From Mesorhizobium shangrilense (lineage in GTDB: Bacteria > Pseudomonadota > Alphaproteobacteria > Rhizobiales > Rhizobiaceae), in assembly GCF_040537815.1 (NCBI RefSeq), contig NZ_JBEWSZ010000002.1:854760-918759 (forward strand): a stretch of DNA of 64,000 bases, written 5' to 3'. The position numbers and the translations under genes are program-made. The first letter of the stretch is position 1. Each line of letters opens with the position of its first letter. This document shows, piece after piece, positions 26,053 through 34,919 of the stretch. The notes under the pieces were generated by a model. The model ran no database searches. It saw only the letters and a program-made list of their open reading frames with translations, and was not told where the DNA came from.

Positions 26053-27491
26053 CGCGTTCGTTTCCAGCGCGTAAGCATTGCAAGGAGGCACAAAAGAGGA
26101 AGGACGGCGCCGATGCCCGCCATCTCGGCAAGCGCGTTGGGCACGTGTGCCTCGACTGCTGCCCTGGCATTAATCGTGTTTGTCTGGGGGCTGCCATCGA
26201 CCACGTACGTGGCGCTGACATCAATCGGATAGCGTATGCCGCCTATATCCCATGGCTGGTTCGGAATCAGGCTGATGGGGATGCGGGCGACCCATCCCGT
26301 TTCGACGCGATGTCCAGCCGCATCTGCGGGTCCGATGCCTGGCGGATAGGTTCGCGTCTCGAGATTGTGCAATAACTCGGTGACGGCTCCCGGCGGGACT
26401 TGGACGTCCAGCCCGCTCTGGCCTGTGACCTGGATTTCCAATCGCGTGAGTCGTTGCTTGCTATCGACTGGCAGAAACAGCAGGAGATCCTGGCGGGTCG
26501 CTTGCCCGACCGGCAATGAAGGCCATTGGTCACGGTTGAGAAGCGTATCGCAGCAAGCCGTGGGAGCGGGTCCATTCGGGTTGACGAGCGCAAGCGTGCC
26601 GCCACCCCGCAAGAACAACCCCGGTATGTCCGGGGCATTGTTTTGGGGCGGCGCATCCTTGTTATAGTTGGTATCTCCGAAGAGCGCGGGGACCAGCACC
26701 AACGCAGCCAGCCCCAGCGCAATAACCACGCGCTGACCCGGGGAGGCTTCCCAGGATTCGACGCCCTGTGCCCGCAGGAATATCCACGCAGCCAACCCAA
26801 GTGATCCAACCACGATCAGGCACAGGCAAATCCATGTCATGATTGTCGAAGCGGGAATGGCACTCGTGGCCAGAGTAAACCCCAGTCCATTCTTGAGGAG
26901 CACAAGTGGGCTGATCAGGGCAACGTGACCTGTGGCAGTCGCGCCATACCCTCGCGTGACCAGCAGTTCCTGCAACGGCACCAACACGGCATAGACAAGC
27001 ATGACACCGACGCCCGTGGCGACGGGCGGCGCTACGCTTCGTCCGATGAACAATACGCCAATGAGGGTGCCGACAGCGACGCAGACGAGCAGGATTCCTG
27101 GCGTCCAAACAAGGTAGCGGTTCAACAGGAACGGCATGCCGACATTGGCCACGTAAACGGCAGCCAGGGGCGCGATGGCGAGATAGTATACGCCCGCCAG
27201 CGTCAGGATGACGAGAGTTTTTGCGACAAACCAATCCTGCCGGTCCACCGGCGCGGTAAAGACGCTTTCGACAAAACGGTTGGCACGCGGGCTTGCGATC
27301 ATTCCGGCCGCCAATGGCAAGAAACAAACCGGCGCAAGGAAGTAACCGATAGTGCCGTAACCATCGAGCCAGCTGTCCTGTGTGGCCACGGCAGCAAGGC
27401 CTCCCAAGCCCAGAAGGACAATCGCCACGCCCATCCATGCGAAGCGGCCCCGCATGACGGCCCGCAGTTCTTCCTTATAGAGTGTTAGCAT
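26049..27491 (-). CDS. ABC-2 type permease with large extracytoplasmic domain
   Basis: Protein of 480 residues from ATG 27491 (MLTLYKEEL). The first ~260 residues hold about six hydrophobic helices of an ABC-2 permease, with the usual FVESVFTAPVDRQDWFVAK loop. A further helix (VIALGLAALVLVPALFG) is followed by about 200 polar residues (from TNYNKDAPPQ) and a last helix LPLLCLLAMLT, which places a folded domain outside the membrane. It pairs with the ATPase downstream by ATGA overlap. The substrate is unknown. The neighbouring glycosyltransferases and PAP2 enzyme suggest a lipid-linked or envelope substrate. Confidence 0.85.
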   Translation of the reverse strand: MLTLYKEELRAVMRGRFAWMGVAIVLLGLGGLAAVATQDSWLDGYGTIGYFLAPVCFLPLAAGMIASPRANRFVESVFTAPVDRQDWFVAKTLVILTLAGVYYLAIAPLAAVYVANVGMPFLLNRYLVWTPGILLVCVAVGTLIGVLFIGRSVAPPVATGVGVMLVYAVLVPLQELLVTRGYGATATGHVALISPLVLLKNGLGFTLATSAIPASTIMTWICLCLIVVGSLGLAAWIFLRAQGVESWEASPGQRVVIALGLAALVLVPALFGDTNYNKDAPPQNNAPDIPGLFLRGGGTLALVNPNGPAPTACCDTLLNRDQWPSLPVGQATRQDLLLFLPVDSKQRLTRLEIQVTGQSGLDVQVPPGAVTELLHNLETRTYPPGIGPADAAGHRVETGWVARIPISLIPNQPWDIGGIRYPIDVSATYVVDGSPQTNTINARAAVEAHVPNALAEMAGIGAVLPLLCLLAMLTRWKRTR

Positions 27492-27597
27492 GGCGCTCCT
27501 GTCTCCTTCCATCGCGCGAATGAGGTCCCGCCGGCGGGCTCGCCCCGGAGAAGCGCGTCGAGCGTCTGGCGCAAGGCTGACATTGTTCGATCACCCA

Positions 27598-28893
27598 TTA
27601 TGACGTTGCCGCGGACATGTGACCGTCGGCATGCTTCAATTCTCGAAATTCGACCTCGAAGGAGGTGCCACCGCCAGGCCTTGCGACACAATGAACATCG
27701 CCGTTGTGGCGTCTCGCAATCTGCCTCACAAGGGCAAGCCCGAGGCCGACGCCCCCTTCCTGCTCGCGTGTTCCGGCCGGGCGGTAAAATGGTTCGAAGA
27801 TGCGCTCGCGCTCCTCGGTGGCGACGCCAGGGCCTCGGTCGCATACCGAAAGCTTGATTGCTACACCTCGACGCGCCAACGACACCTCAATGGCGGTGCC
27901 GCCACCATAGCGACGGGCATTGTCGAGCAGGTTGCGGACAAGCCGACGCAGTAGCCGAGGCTCGCCGAAGACCGTGACTGGTTCACCTTCGAGCGAAGCA
28001 TCGGCTGCCGCGCACTCCTCGGCAGTGATCGCCAGCAGATCGACGGGGTGCATTTCGGTGACGATTTCGAGCGTCTCGAGGCGGCTGGCCAGCAGGATCT
28101 CGCCGACAAGTCCGTCGAGTTCGGCAATGTTGCTTTCGAACTCCTGCCTCAGCCATTTATCTGCCTGTGGCTGTAGCAGCTCCGCCCCCATTCGCAGGCG
28201 TGCAAGCGGAGAACGCAATTCATGCGAAGCGTTGGCGAGCAGCGTTTTATGGGCGGACAGCAGTTCGCCGATGCGCTCCGCCATCCGGTTAAAACTGTCG
28301 GAGAGCGCCGCGACTTCGTCATTGCCGGAGACTTCCACGCGCCTCGACAGGTCTCCAGCGCCGAATCCGTCGACCGCTTTCTTCAATCCTTCCACGCGTC
28401 GGGTCAGGCGGCGAGTGATGGGGTAGGCGCCAATTGCTACTGCAACGAGTGTGGCGCCGAGCAACAGGAAAACGCTCGGGATCGGCTCGTCGTAGTCAGT
28501 GGGACGGCGGAGCACCAGCACGCGCCCGTCCGAGAGTGCAAGTGTCCAAACCCAACCGTCGAGCGTAAGCCGTTCCTTGAAGCTCCTGTCTTTCGCATGC
28601 TCCGGCGGAGGAAGTGGTGCGCCCACCGACGCGACGGACACACCGTCTGGCGAAAAGATGGCGATATCGGCCCGCCCCAGCCGCTTCTGGAGTTGAAGCA
28701 GCGTGGCGGCGAGGTCCGAGGGCACGGCCGTGGATGCAGACATGGCGACCTCGGCCAATGCGGTGTCGATCCCGACGCGATTTCCGGTCTGAACCTCTCC
28801 CAGCACATAGCGCCACAGCAATCCGGCGAGCACGGCGAATACGCAAAGGCTCAGCAGCAGGGCGGCATAGATATGCTGGTAAAGGCGTCTCAT
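27598..28893 (-). CDS. Sensor histidine kinase
   Basis: Protein of 431 residues: two transmembrane helices (about 8-30 and 139-160) around a periplasmic sensor region of ~110 residues, a HAMP linker, a HisKA domain with phospho-acceptor His 224 in NASHELRSPL, and a HATPase_c domain with N-box RNLLDNARRYGGG, G1 DRGPGV and G2 GVGLGLALV. The start overlaps the stop of the response-regulator gene. It lies between that gene and the ABC-2 exporter, so it probably controls the same run of genes in response to an envelope signal. Confidence 0.93.
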   Translation of the reverse strand: MRRLYQHIYAALLLSLCVFAVLAGLLWRYVLGEVQTGNRVGIDTALAEVAMSASTAVPSDLAATLLQLQKRLGRADIAIFSPDGVSVASVGAPLPPPEHAKDRSFKERLTLDGWVWTLALSDGRVLVLRRPTDYDEPIPSVFLLLGATLVAVAIGAYPITRRLTRRVEGLKKAVDGFGAGDLSRRVEVSGNDEVAALSDSFNRMAERIGELLSAHKTLLANASHELRSPLARLRMGAELLQPQADKWLRQEFESNIAELDGLVGEILLASRLETLEIVTEMHPVDLLAITAEECAAADASLEGEPVTVFGEPRLLRRLVRNLLDNARRYGGGTAIEVSLARRGVAIKLSVCDRGPGVATEERERIFEPFYRPAGTREQEGGVGLGLALVRQIARRHNGDVHCVARPGGGTSFEVEFRELKHADGHMSAATS

Positions 28894-29597
28894 TCGATCT
28901 TGTCCGGCCGATCATGATGACGGGCGAAGAGATAACCCACTCCCCGAATGGTCAGGATTTGCCGGGGGCGGCGAGGGTCTTTCTCGATTGCCGCACGGAT
29001 GCGAGAGATGTGGACATCGATGCTACGGTCGAATGCCTCAAAAGGTTCGCCCTTGACCATGTCCATGATCTGATCCCTGGACAGGACGCGGCCGGCATGC
29101 CGGGCGAGTGCGACCAGGAGATCGAATTGATAGCTGGTGAGGCTTTGCTCGGCGCCGTTGACGCGCAACTGTCGTGCCGCCGGATCGATTTCAAGCGGGC
29201 CGAAGCAAAGGAGCTCTTGTTGATGCGGACCCGCGTTGCGACGCCGCAAGACAGCGCGGAGGCGCGCCACAAGCTCACGAGGACTGAATGGCTTGGGGAG
29301 ATAGTCATCCGCTCCGAGTTCCAGGCCAACCACACGATCCGTCTCGTCACCCCGCGCAGTCAGCATGAGTATGGCGGCATCCGAAGTCACTCGAACCCGC
29401 CTACAGACTTCGAGGCCGTCGATGCCTGGAAGCATCAGATCCAGGACGATCGCCGACACACCGCCTCGCGCCAGGCGAGCCAGGCCTTCTTCGCCCGTTG
29501 GCATGTGTTCGACGGCAAAGCCGTTCTGGGTCAGAAAATCCAGGACCATTCCGGCCAGCCTGCGGTCGTCTTCAATCAGCAGTATGAGATCGGACAT
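28890..29597 (-). CDS. OmpR family response regulator
   Basis: Protein of 235 residues from ATG 29597. The receiver domain contains acidic pair Glu-Asp at 9-10, phospho-acceptor Asp 53 in VLDLMLPG, Thr in LTARGD and Lys in YLPKPF. The C-terminal winged helix is of the OmpR/PhoB type, with HAGRVLSRDQIMDMV and DVHISRIRAAIE. It pairs with the kinase downstream by a 4-bp overlap and follows the PAP2-type gene by 19 bp. Confidence 0.93.
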   Translation of the reverse strand: MSDLILLIEDDRRLAGMVLDFLTQNGFAVEHMPTGEEGLARLARGGVSAIVLDLMLPGIDGLEVCRRVRVTSDAAILMLTARGDETDRVVGLELGADDYLPKPFSPRELVARLRAVLRRRNAGPHQQELLCFGPLEIDPAARQLRVNGAEQSLTSYQFDLLVALARHAGRVLSRDQIMDMVKGEPFEAFDRSIDVHISRIRAAIEKDPRRPRQILTIRGVGYLFARHHDRPDKIE

Positions 29598-29616
29598 TTT
29601 TTCGCTTGATGCTCCG

Positions 29617-30333
29617 TCATGCCCATCGCCGCGCGAAGCCCAGTCTGGATAGCTGCCTCCTATTCCTCGCGCCATTGGTCGCGTCGAAGAACTCCCAGTC
29701 TCGCCGGAACAGGAACCTCGCGAGGTCATGGACTCCATAGCTGATGAAGAATGCCGCGAAGACATCGATCGAATAGTGGAGATGACCGAGAAGTACCGCG
29801 ACACCGAAGAGTGCCGTGGCCGCCAGGAAGGCAAATCGCAGCCTCGAATCCTTCCAGAACATCAAGGCGAGAAGAAATGGCGCGCCCGTATGGCCCGAGA
29901 AAAAGAGGTCGCCGCCAAATGTGAATGATTGCATGATTGCGTTCAGGTCGAACGTGCTTCTGGTGGGAAAGGGCCCAATGTGGGTCAGAATAATGAACCC
30001 CGACCTCACAAGAATGAAAAGGGCCAGCCCGTTGAAGACGAAAGGAATGCGCTGAGGTCGCGCAAGCAGAAGGACGCCAACGAACATCCACATGAAAAGC
30101 GGCCCGTCGACGAAGATGAAGTCCACATTCACGACCGGGACGTTGTCGAGAATGATGTCAGTCACTGGATTGCTGACATTCGCCGTCGCGAAGGTTCCGG
30201 CGTAGAAATTGGAAACGATGCTCAGTGCCAGCAGGATCATGCTGAAACCGATATCATAGGCAAGGCGCTTGCCGAATTGGCGTGCAAGCCGACGGGGCGG
30301 CCTGGTGCCTTGGGAAGGTTGCGTGGTTGTCAT
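29617..30333 (-). CDS. PAP2-type membrane phosphatase/phosphotransferase (PAP2_C-like)
   Basis: Membrane protein of 238 residues with about six hydrophobic helices. It carries the two motifs of the PAP2 / sphingomyelin-synthase fold: FFSGHTGAPF (first catalytic His) and HYSIDVFAAFF (second His and Asp). Such enzymes act on lipid phosphates or transfer phospho-head groups. It overlaps the glycosyltransferase gene by 4 bp, so a role in making or recycling a glycolipid or lipid carrier is likely but inferred. Confidence 0.8.
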   Translation of the reverse strand: MTTTQPSQGTRPPRRLARQFGKRLAYDIGFSMILLALSIVSNFYAGTFATANVSNPVTDIILDNVPVVNVDFIFVDGPLFMWMFVGVLLLARPQRIPFVFNGLALFILVRSGFIILTHIGPFPTRSTFDLNAIMQSFTFGGDLFFSGHTGAPFLLALMFWKDSRLRFAFLAATALFGVAVLLGHLHYSIDVFAAFFISYGVHDLARFLFRRDWEFFDATNGARNRRQLSRLGFARRWA

Positions 30334-31100
30334 GGCAGCGGCTTTTGCGGCTGGTCGCGAAAGTCCAGCCAGGATTCGGTGAACGGCTTTTTCAGGAATG
30401 TCGCCCAGAAAAAGTTCATCGCGTAACGCAGCCCGATGCGCGCCACGCCTTCGCCGACCAGGCGCCGTCCGGACGACAACGCGGGCAATGAAAACGTGAA
30501 ATCGACGTCCCCGACTTTGGAAAGGCGGCGGGCGAGTTCAGTGTCTTCGCCATAAAATGCAAAGTTCGGATTGAAGCCGCCAATGCGTACCAACGCGTCG
30601 CGTTTCACGACGAAGTTGCCCCCTTGCATCATCGATCCGACACGCAGGATGTAACGGTTGAGAAGATAACAGACATAGCCGCCGCAATAAAACGCGCGTA
30701 CCAGCGCCCGTGTACGCTTTGGCAGATCATAGTAGACAAGCGGCCCGCTCATGGCGGCGAGCTCGGGATTGGCCGCAAACGCTCGCAGGACCTTGTCTAT
30801 CCATCCCTCGGTAAGGATCGTATCGGCGTCGATGTTGGCGATCAGGTCGCCTGTTGCGACGTGAAACCCTGCGGCGCGGGCACGAACGAGGCCTTTGACT
30901 GGCTCGTCGATGACGAAGATCCCGGGATAAGCCTGCGCTGTCTGACGCGTCTTGTCCGTGCTCGCGTTGTTCACGACAATGATTTCGGCGGCGCATTGGG
31001 ATCGCGCGATCTCAGCGACGATGGCTTCCAGCGTTCGCGGAAGACATGCTTCCTCATTATACGCTGGCACGACAAAGCTGATCTTGATGGCTTCTTTCAT
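30330..31100 (-). CDS. Family 2 glycosyltransferase
   Basis: Protein of 256 residues with the GT-A fold of family GT2: N-terminal ISFVVPAYNEEACLP, acceptor loop VVNNASTDKT, metal-binding DxD-type motif NIDADT and the GGFNPNFAFYGEDTELARR segment. It adds a sugar from a nucleotide donor, probably to a membrane lipid. Its start lies inside the end of the upstream glycosyltransferase gene (44 bp overlap). The stop overlaps the PAP2-type gene by 4 bp. Confidence 0.9.
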   Translation of the reverse strand: MKEAIKISFVVPAYNEEACLPRTLEAIVAEIARSQCAAEIIVVNNASTDKTRQTAQAYPGIFVIDEPVKGLVRARAAGFHVATGDLIANIDADTILTEGWIDKVLRAFAANPELAAMSGPLVYYDLPKRTRALVRAFYCGGYVCYLLNRYILRVGSMMQGGNFVVKRDALVRIGGFNPNFAFYGEDTELARRLSKVGDVDFTFSLPALSSGRRLVGEGVARIGLRYAMNFFWATFLKKPFTESWLDFRDQPQKPLP

Positions 31101-32280
31101 CGCTTGTTTTCCGTTCGATCAAGAGTTGATAGTGATGCTCCCATTGGTCCGCGATCCGTTCCGTGGCGAATTGCTTCACGTAGGAAGCTCCGCCCCGCCC
31201 GAGCCGTGACCGCAAATCCGAATGGCCGAGCAAATCCGCAAGACGATCCGCAAGCGAGGCGACATCGGATGCCTCCACCAGGAAGCCGCGGTCGTTTGCG
31301 ATGAATTCAGGCAGGGCTCTCGCATTCGCGCCGATCACAGGGATGCCGCACGCCATTGCCTGAAGCAGAGCGATCCCCTGGGTCTCGGAGGTGCTCATGG
31401 TCACGAAGACGTCGGACGCCTGGAACAGTTCAGCGAGGTCCGATTTCGGCAGCGTCCCAACGAACCGCACGCTCGGCTGGAGGCAGAGCCGTTGCACGAG
31501 GGCGCGAAGGTGACGCTCCTGACTGCCATGGCCGGCAATGACCAGCTCCGCCGACGGTACCCGCTGCTTCAGCAGCGCGAGCGCATGAAGGATGGGATCG
31601 ATATTCTTCTCTGAACCCAGCCTGCCGGCATAGACGATCGTCGGGCCATGGAGGTGCAGTGCCGTTCTGAGCTTGCGCTTCATCGCCGGGGAGACCGGTC
31701 GGAAGATGTCCGTAGCGATCGGGTTGGAAACGACTTCCAGCGGGCGGCGCAGCCTGTCCTGGCCAAGCTCGTTGAAAACCGACAGCGACGGCGCGGTGAC
31801 AAAATCGCAGCGGTTGTAGTACCAAAGAACGTAGGCCGCTGCGGCATCCATCCCGAATGGCAGATACGAACCGAACGCCTTGATGGCGGTGTGATTTGTT
31901 CCCGCAACAGGAATTCCCAGTCGCCTTCCCGCTAGAAGCGCGCTCAATCCGGCTCCAAAGAAGGTCTGGGTGTGGATGACGTCCGGTCGCGCCGCCGGGG
32001 GCAGACGGAGCCACGAAGCGGGCAGGGGAAAAACCGCTCGCGATTGCTTTGTCGAGGATGGAAACGGCACCGAGTGCAAGCGATGAACGCGGATGCGAGG
32101 CCCCAAATTCAACTCAACGGGTGCTGCGTTGATGCGTTCGAATTCACGACGACCGTAGTGCGGTACGTAGAAGTCGATAGCATGCCCTCGCTGTCCAAGC
32201 GCCTTCGCCAATGCTTCGATCGAGTCCTGGATCCCGCCGATCTCGGGATGGAAATTGTCGGAAAAGATGGCGATGCGCAT
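31057..32280 (-). CDS. Family 4-like glycosyltransferase
   Basis: Protein of 407 residues of the GT-B fold. The N-terminal domain begins MRIAIFSDNFHPEIGGIQDSI, typical of GT4 enzymes, and has an IHTQTFFGAG segment. The C-terminal domain has VYAGRLGSEKNIDPIL and the donor-binding ACGIPVIGANARALPEFI region, with the MSTSETQGI acidic site. The closest named groups are diacylglycerol or phosphatidylinositol glycosyltransferases. The gene is 19 bp after dedA and overlaps the next gene. Confidence 0.9.
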   Translation of the reverse strand: MRIAIFSDNFHPEIGGIQDSIEALAKALGQRGHAIDFYVPHYGRREFERINAAPVELNLGPRIRVHRLHSVPFPSSTKQSRAVFPLPASWLRLPPAARPDVIHTQTFFGAGLSALLAGRRLGIPVAGTNHTAIKAFGSYLPFGMDAAAAYVLWYYNRCDFVTAPSLSVFNELGQDRLRRPLEVVSNPIATDIFRPVSPAMKRKLRTALHLHGPTIVYAGRLGSEKNIDPILHALALLKQRVPSAELVIAGHGSQERHLRALVQRLCLQPSVRFVGTLPKSDLAELFQASDVFVTMSTSETQGIALLQAMACGIPVIGANARALPEFIANDRGFLVEASDVASLADRLADLLGHSDLRSRLGRGGASYVKQFATERIADQWEHHYQLLIERKTSDERSHQDQLCRASV

Positions 32281-32299
32281 GGTGTCTTCTTGCAGCTGG

Positions 32300-32902
32300 T
32301 TATCTGGACAGGAGGAGATAGAGCAGGATCAGACCCGCGATCAGCAAAACAATGATGTAGTAAGTCATATTTTGACCGATGGCAGCGTATCCCGAGTGAA
32401 ACGCGTAGCCGATACAAAGAAGAACAAGGGATTTTGGCAGAGTGGCTAGAGAGTTTACTGTAAAGAACCGCCAAAATGGCATCCGCACCATGCCTGCGGC
32501 AACCAGGACCGGCGCACCGACTGCATGCGTGAGCTTTCCCGTAACGAGAACTTGGTCCGCCTTGCGGCGAAACTGGTCCTGAAGGTCGGTTGCCCGCTTG
32601 ATCGTGCGCTGACTCGCCCACTTTGTGACCATTCGAATTCCTCCCCATCGCCCAAGCGCGTAAAGAGCCGAATCTCCCACCAAATCCCCAGCCACGACGA
32701 TCGCAAGCACAGGCCAGAACCTGAGTTGGCTGTTGGCAATCAAGACCCCGCCGGCGATGGTCACGAGCGGTCCTTCAGCTATCGCCAGCGGTAGAAGCAC
32801 CGCATATGGATGGGCTGACAGGAGGCCGAGAATATTGCTTGGGCTGAACACCATCGTCAGATACTGCCGCCACCTTGCTGGCGCGCGGATTCCTACAGGC
32901 AT
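32300..32902 (-). CDS. DedA family membrane protein
   Basis: Protein of 200 residues, first gene of the co-directional run. It has the DedA/SNARE-associated core: an N-terminal helical hairpin (PLAIAEGPLVTIAGGVLI), GDLVGDSALYALGRWGG, and a second half with a helical hairpin and a C-terminal helix (YYIIVLLIAGLILLYLLL). DedA proteins are flippase-like, and some recycle undecaprenyl phosphate or phosphatidylethanolamine. ATG 32854 (MVFSPSN) is an alternative start that removes 16 residues with little hydrophobicity. Confidence 0.85.
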   Translation of the reverse strand: MPVGIRAPARWRQYLTMVFSPSNILGLLSAHPYAVLLPLAIAEGPLVTIAGGVLIANSQLRFWPVLAIVVAGDLVGDSALYALGRWGGIRMVTKWASQRTIKRATDLQDQFRRKADQVLVTGKLTHAVGAPVLVAAGMVRMPFWRFFTVNSLATLPKSLVLLCIGYAFHSGYAAIGQNMTYYIIVLLIAGLILLYLLLSR

Positions 32903-33532
32903 CGACGACGTCGCCTGTGGCGTTTCGCGCTTCGATCTCGCTTCGATCTCAAGCTAGATCGCGGCTGTTTCCGGCTTTCCGTAGATGCGTAAAGTTTTGT
33001 AAAGTCTGCGCCGTAGCTTTGTGAGCTGCCGTTGAGTCAGTTTTGTTGCAGAACCATCCGGAAGGATACGGGAAGATTTCTGAAACAGACCCCCGAAAAG
33101 GCCGATGAAATCAACGATGATGGTGCATAATGGCCCGCATTTCTTTCGCATTGAAAGTAGGTTGCTTGGCTTATCTCGGCTTTCCGACAGATATCTCTCA
33201 CCGATACGTCAGGGCGGGGGATTGCGGAGTATCATCGTTCCGAGGCGCTCTTGGGCGGCCGAGCACATCGCAAACTTATTTCCGCACAGGGCAACCTTGA
33301 ACCAAGGCCGTCAGCAAGCGCGCTAGATCGAGCTCGAAATCAGGCTGCATTGCCGGCAGCTCGGGATGGGAAGGCGCCTCGAATAGGGGCGTTGAGTGGG
33401 CTGTTGCGAAGCCTCGTGGATTGACACGCACGGCTAGAGGATACAAACGTCAGGTAGGGGGTCATCCGCGACGACCCCGTGAGGCGTTAGCCAAATGTTC
33501 GCGTCCAGGCTCTCTTTTTTGAGGTGGACGCC
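32903..33532. other. Intergenic region between divergent dedA and MFS genes
   Basis: About 630 bp with no gene that I can support. It probably contains the promoter of the long minus-strand run and that of the MFS gene. A short hairpin, GGGGTC/GACCCC, is at 33458-33478. Base composition is lower in GC than the flanking genes around 33050-33180. GAGGTGG at 33521-33527 is the likely ribosome site for the MFS gene. Confidence 0.5.
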
Positions 33533-34807
33533 ATGCCATCATCCCTTGCTGCCAAGAAAACGACGGATATCCGAGATCCGAAACGAAGATTTGCGCTGCT
33601 GCCTTCCGGCGCCGGGCCGGCGGCTTCCTACCTGCTGGCCTCAAGGGGACTGCGGGCGTTTGGCGATGGACTCGTCAGTCTTTTGCTTCCCGCCTATCTG
33701 GCGGCGCTCGGCTTCAACGCCTTCGAGATCGGGATCTTCGCCACGGCCACGCTTTCGGGATCGGCCGCGCTCACGCTGGGTGTCGGGGCCGTCGCACACC
33801 GTTTCTCGCCCCGCTCCCTGCTCATCGCGGCAGCAGGCCTGATGGTTCTCACCGGACTTGCCTTCACGCTCATCCAGGATTTCTGGCCGCTGCTCCTGGT
33901 CGCATTCGTCGGGACGCTGAACCCATCCTCCGGCGATGTAAGCGTGTTTCTGCCACTGGAACATGCGCAGCTCGCGCACAATGTCACAGATCGGGACCGT
34001 ACCGCGCTATATGCCCGCTACAGCGTCGTCGGTTCCCTCATTGGGGCTGTCGGCGCTCTGGCGGCCGGCGCACCCGACATCCTCCGACAGCTTGTCGGCC
34101 TGGAGATCAAGCAGGCCCTCCAGCTCGCATTCCTGCTCTATGCCTTCCTTGGGTTCGGATCGCTGCTCCTGTATAGGAGGCTGCCAGATGAATCGATCGA
34201 CGAAAGTGCGGCGCCGGCGGAGCCCTTGCACAAGTCTCGAACCATCGTCCTCACGCTGGCCGCACTCTTCAGCCTGGACGCATTTGCCGGCGGCCTTGTG
34301 GTTCAGTCCTTGCTGGCACTGTGGCTTTATCAAACCTTTGGCCTTTCGCTCGCCACCACGGGCGCAATTTTCTTCTGCACGGGCGTGCTTTCAGCCGTGT
34401 CATATTTGGTGGCTGTTCAAATCTCCAAGCGGATCGGGCTGGTGAACACGATGGTGTTCACCCACCTGCCGTCGAGCCTTTGCCTGTTGCTCATTCCCTT
34501 CATGCACAGCCTCGGTCCGGTGATCGTTCTTCTGCTGATCCGGAGCGCATTATCGCAGATGGACGTCCCGACCCGCACCTCCTACGTGATGGCGGTGGTT
34601 ACGCCCGGTGAGCGCGCCGCAGCTGCGAGCGTCACTGCAGTTCCGCGCAGTCTCGCATCAGCGGCCAGTCCGATGCTCGCCGGCTCTCTGCTTGCCGTTT
34701 CGGGTTTCGGCTGGCCGCTGCTCATCGCGGGCGCCTTGAAGATCGTCTATGACATCCTTCTGCTCGCGACGTTCCGCAAGATTCGGCCGCCGGAGGAACG
34801 TGAATGA
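33533..34807 (+). CDS. MFS transporter
   Basis: Protein of 424 residues with about 12 hydrophobic helices in two halves separated by a charged loop (RRLPDESIDESAAPAEP). The first cytoplasmic loop lies near LGFNAFEIGIFATATL. The fold is major facilitator; the substrate is unknown. ATG 33533 is preferred over GTG 33524 because a GAGGTGG ribosome site precedes it by a normal distance. It converges with the sensor kinase gene at 34920. A perfect 14-bp palindrome overlaps its stop (34804-34817). Confidence 0.88.
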   Translation: MPSSLAAKKTTDIRDPKRRFALLPSGAGPAASYLLASRGLRAFGDGLVSLLLPAYLAALGFNAFEIGIFATATLSGSAALTLGVGAVAHRFSPRSLLIAAAGLMVLTGLAFTLIQDFWPLLLVAFVGTLNPSSGDVSVFLPLEHAQLAHNVTDRDRTALYARYSVVGSLIGAVGALAAGAPDILRQLVGLEIKQALQLAFLLYAFLGFGSLLLYRRLPDESIDESAAPAEPLHKSRTIVLTLAALFSLDAFAGGLVVQSLLALWLYQTFGLSLATTGAIFFCTGVLSAVSYLVAVQISKRIGLVNTMVFTHLPSSLCLLLIPFMHSLGPVIVLLLIRSALSQMDVPTRTSYVMAVVTPGERAAAASVTAVPRSLASAASPMLAGSLLAVSGFGWPLLIAGALKIVYDILLLATFRKIRPPEERE

Positions 34808-34817
34808 GCGCGCTCAT
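34804..34817. repeat. 14-bp perfect palindrome at the end of the MFS gene
   Basis: ATGAGCGCGCTCAT, a perfect palindrome that overlaps the MFS stop codon, between two convergent genes. No T tract follows, so a terminator role is weak; it may be coincidental. Confidence 0.4.
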
Positions 34818-34919
34818 GCGCAGGGTGAGCAAACGGCAAGCCGTTCGTGGAAACCCTGTGCGATGCCAGGAAGCCGTTTGTCGACAGTGGAATCTGGCTC
34901 CGAAAAAAGAGACAAGGGG

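Noticed and set aside
32430..32460. TGGCAGAGTGGCTAGAGAG resembles the 5' part of a serine tRNA
   Set aside because: It lies inside the dedA coding sequence on the other strand and no D-loop, anticodon stem or T-loop follows at the right spacing.
33458..33478. GGGGTC/GACCCC hairpin as a terminator
   Set aside because: It is short, has no T tract, and stands upstream of a gene instead of after one.
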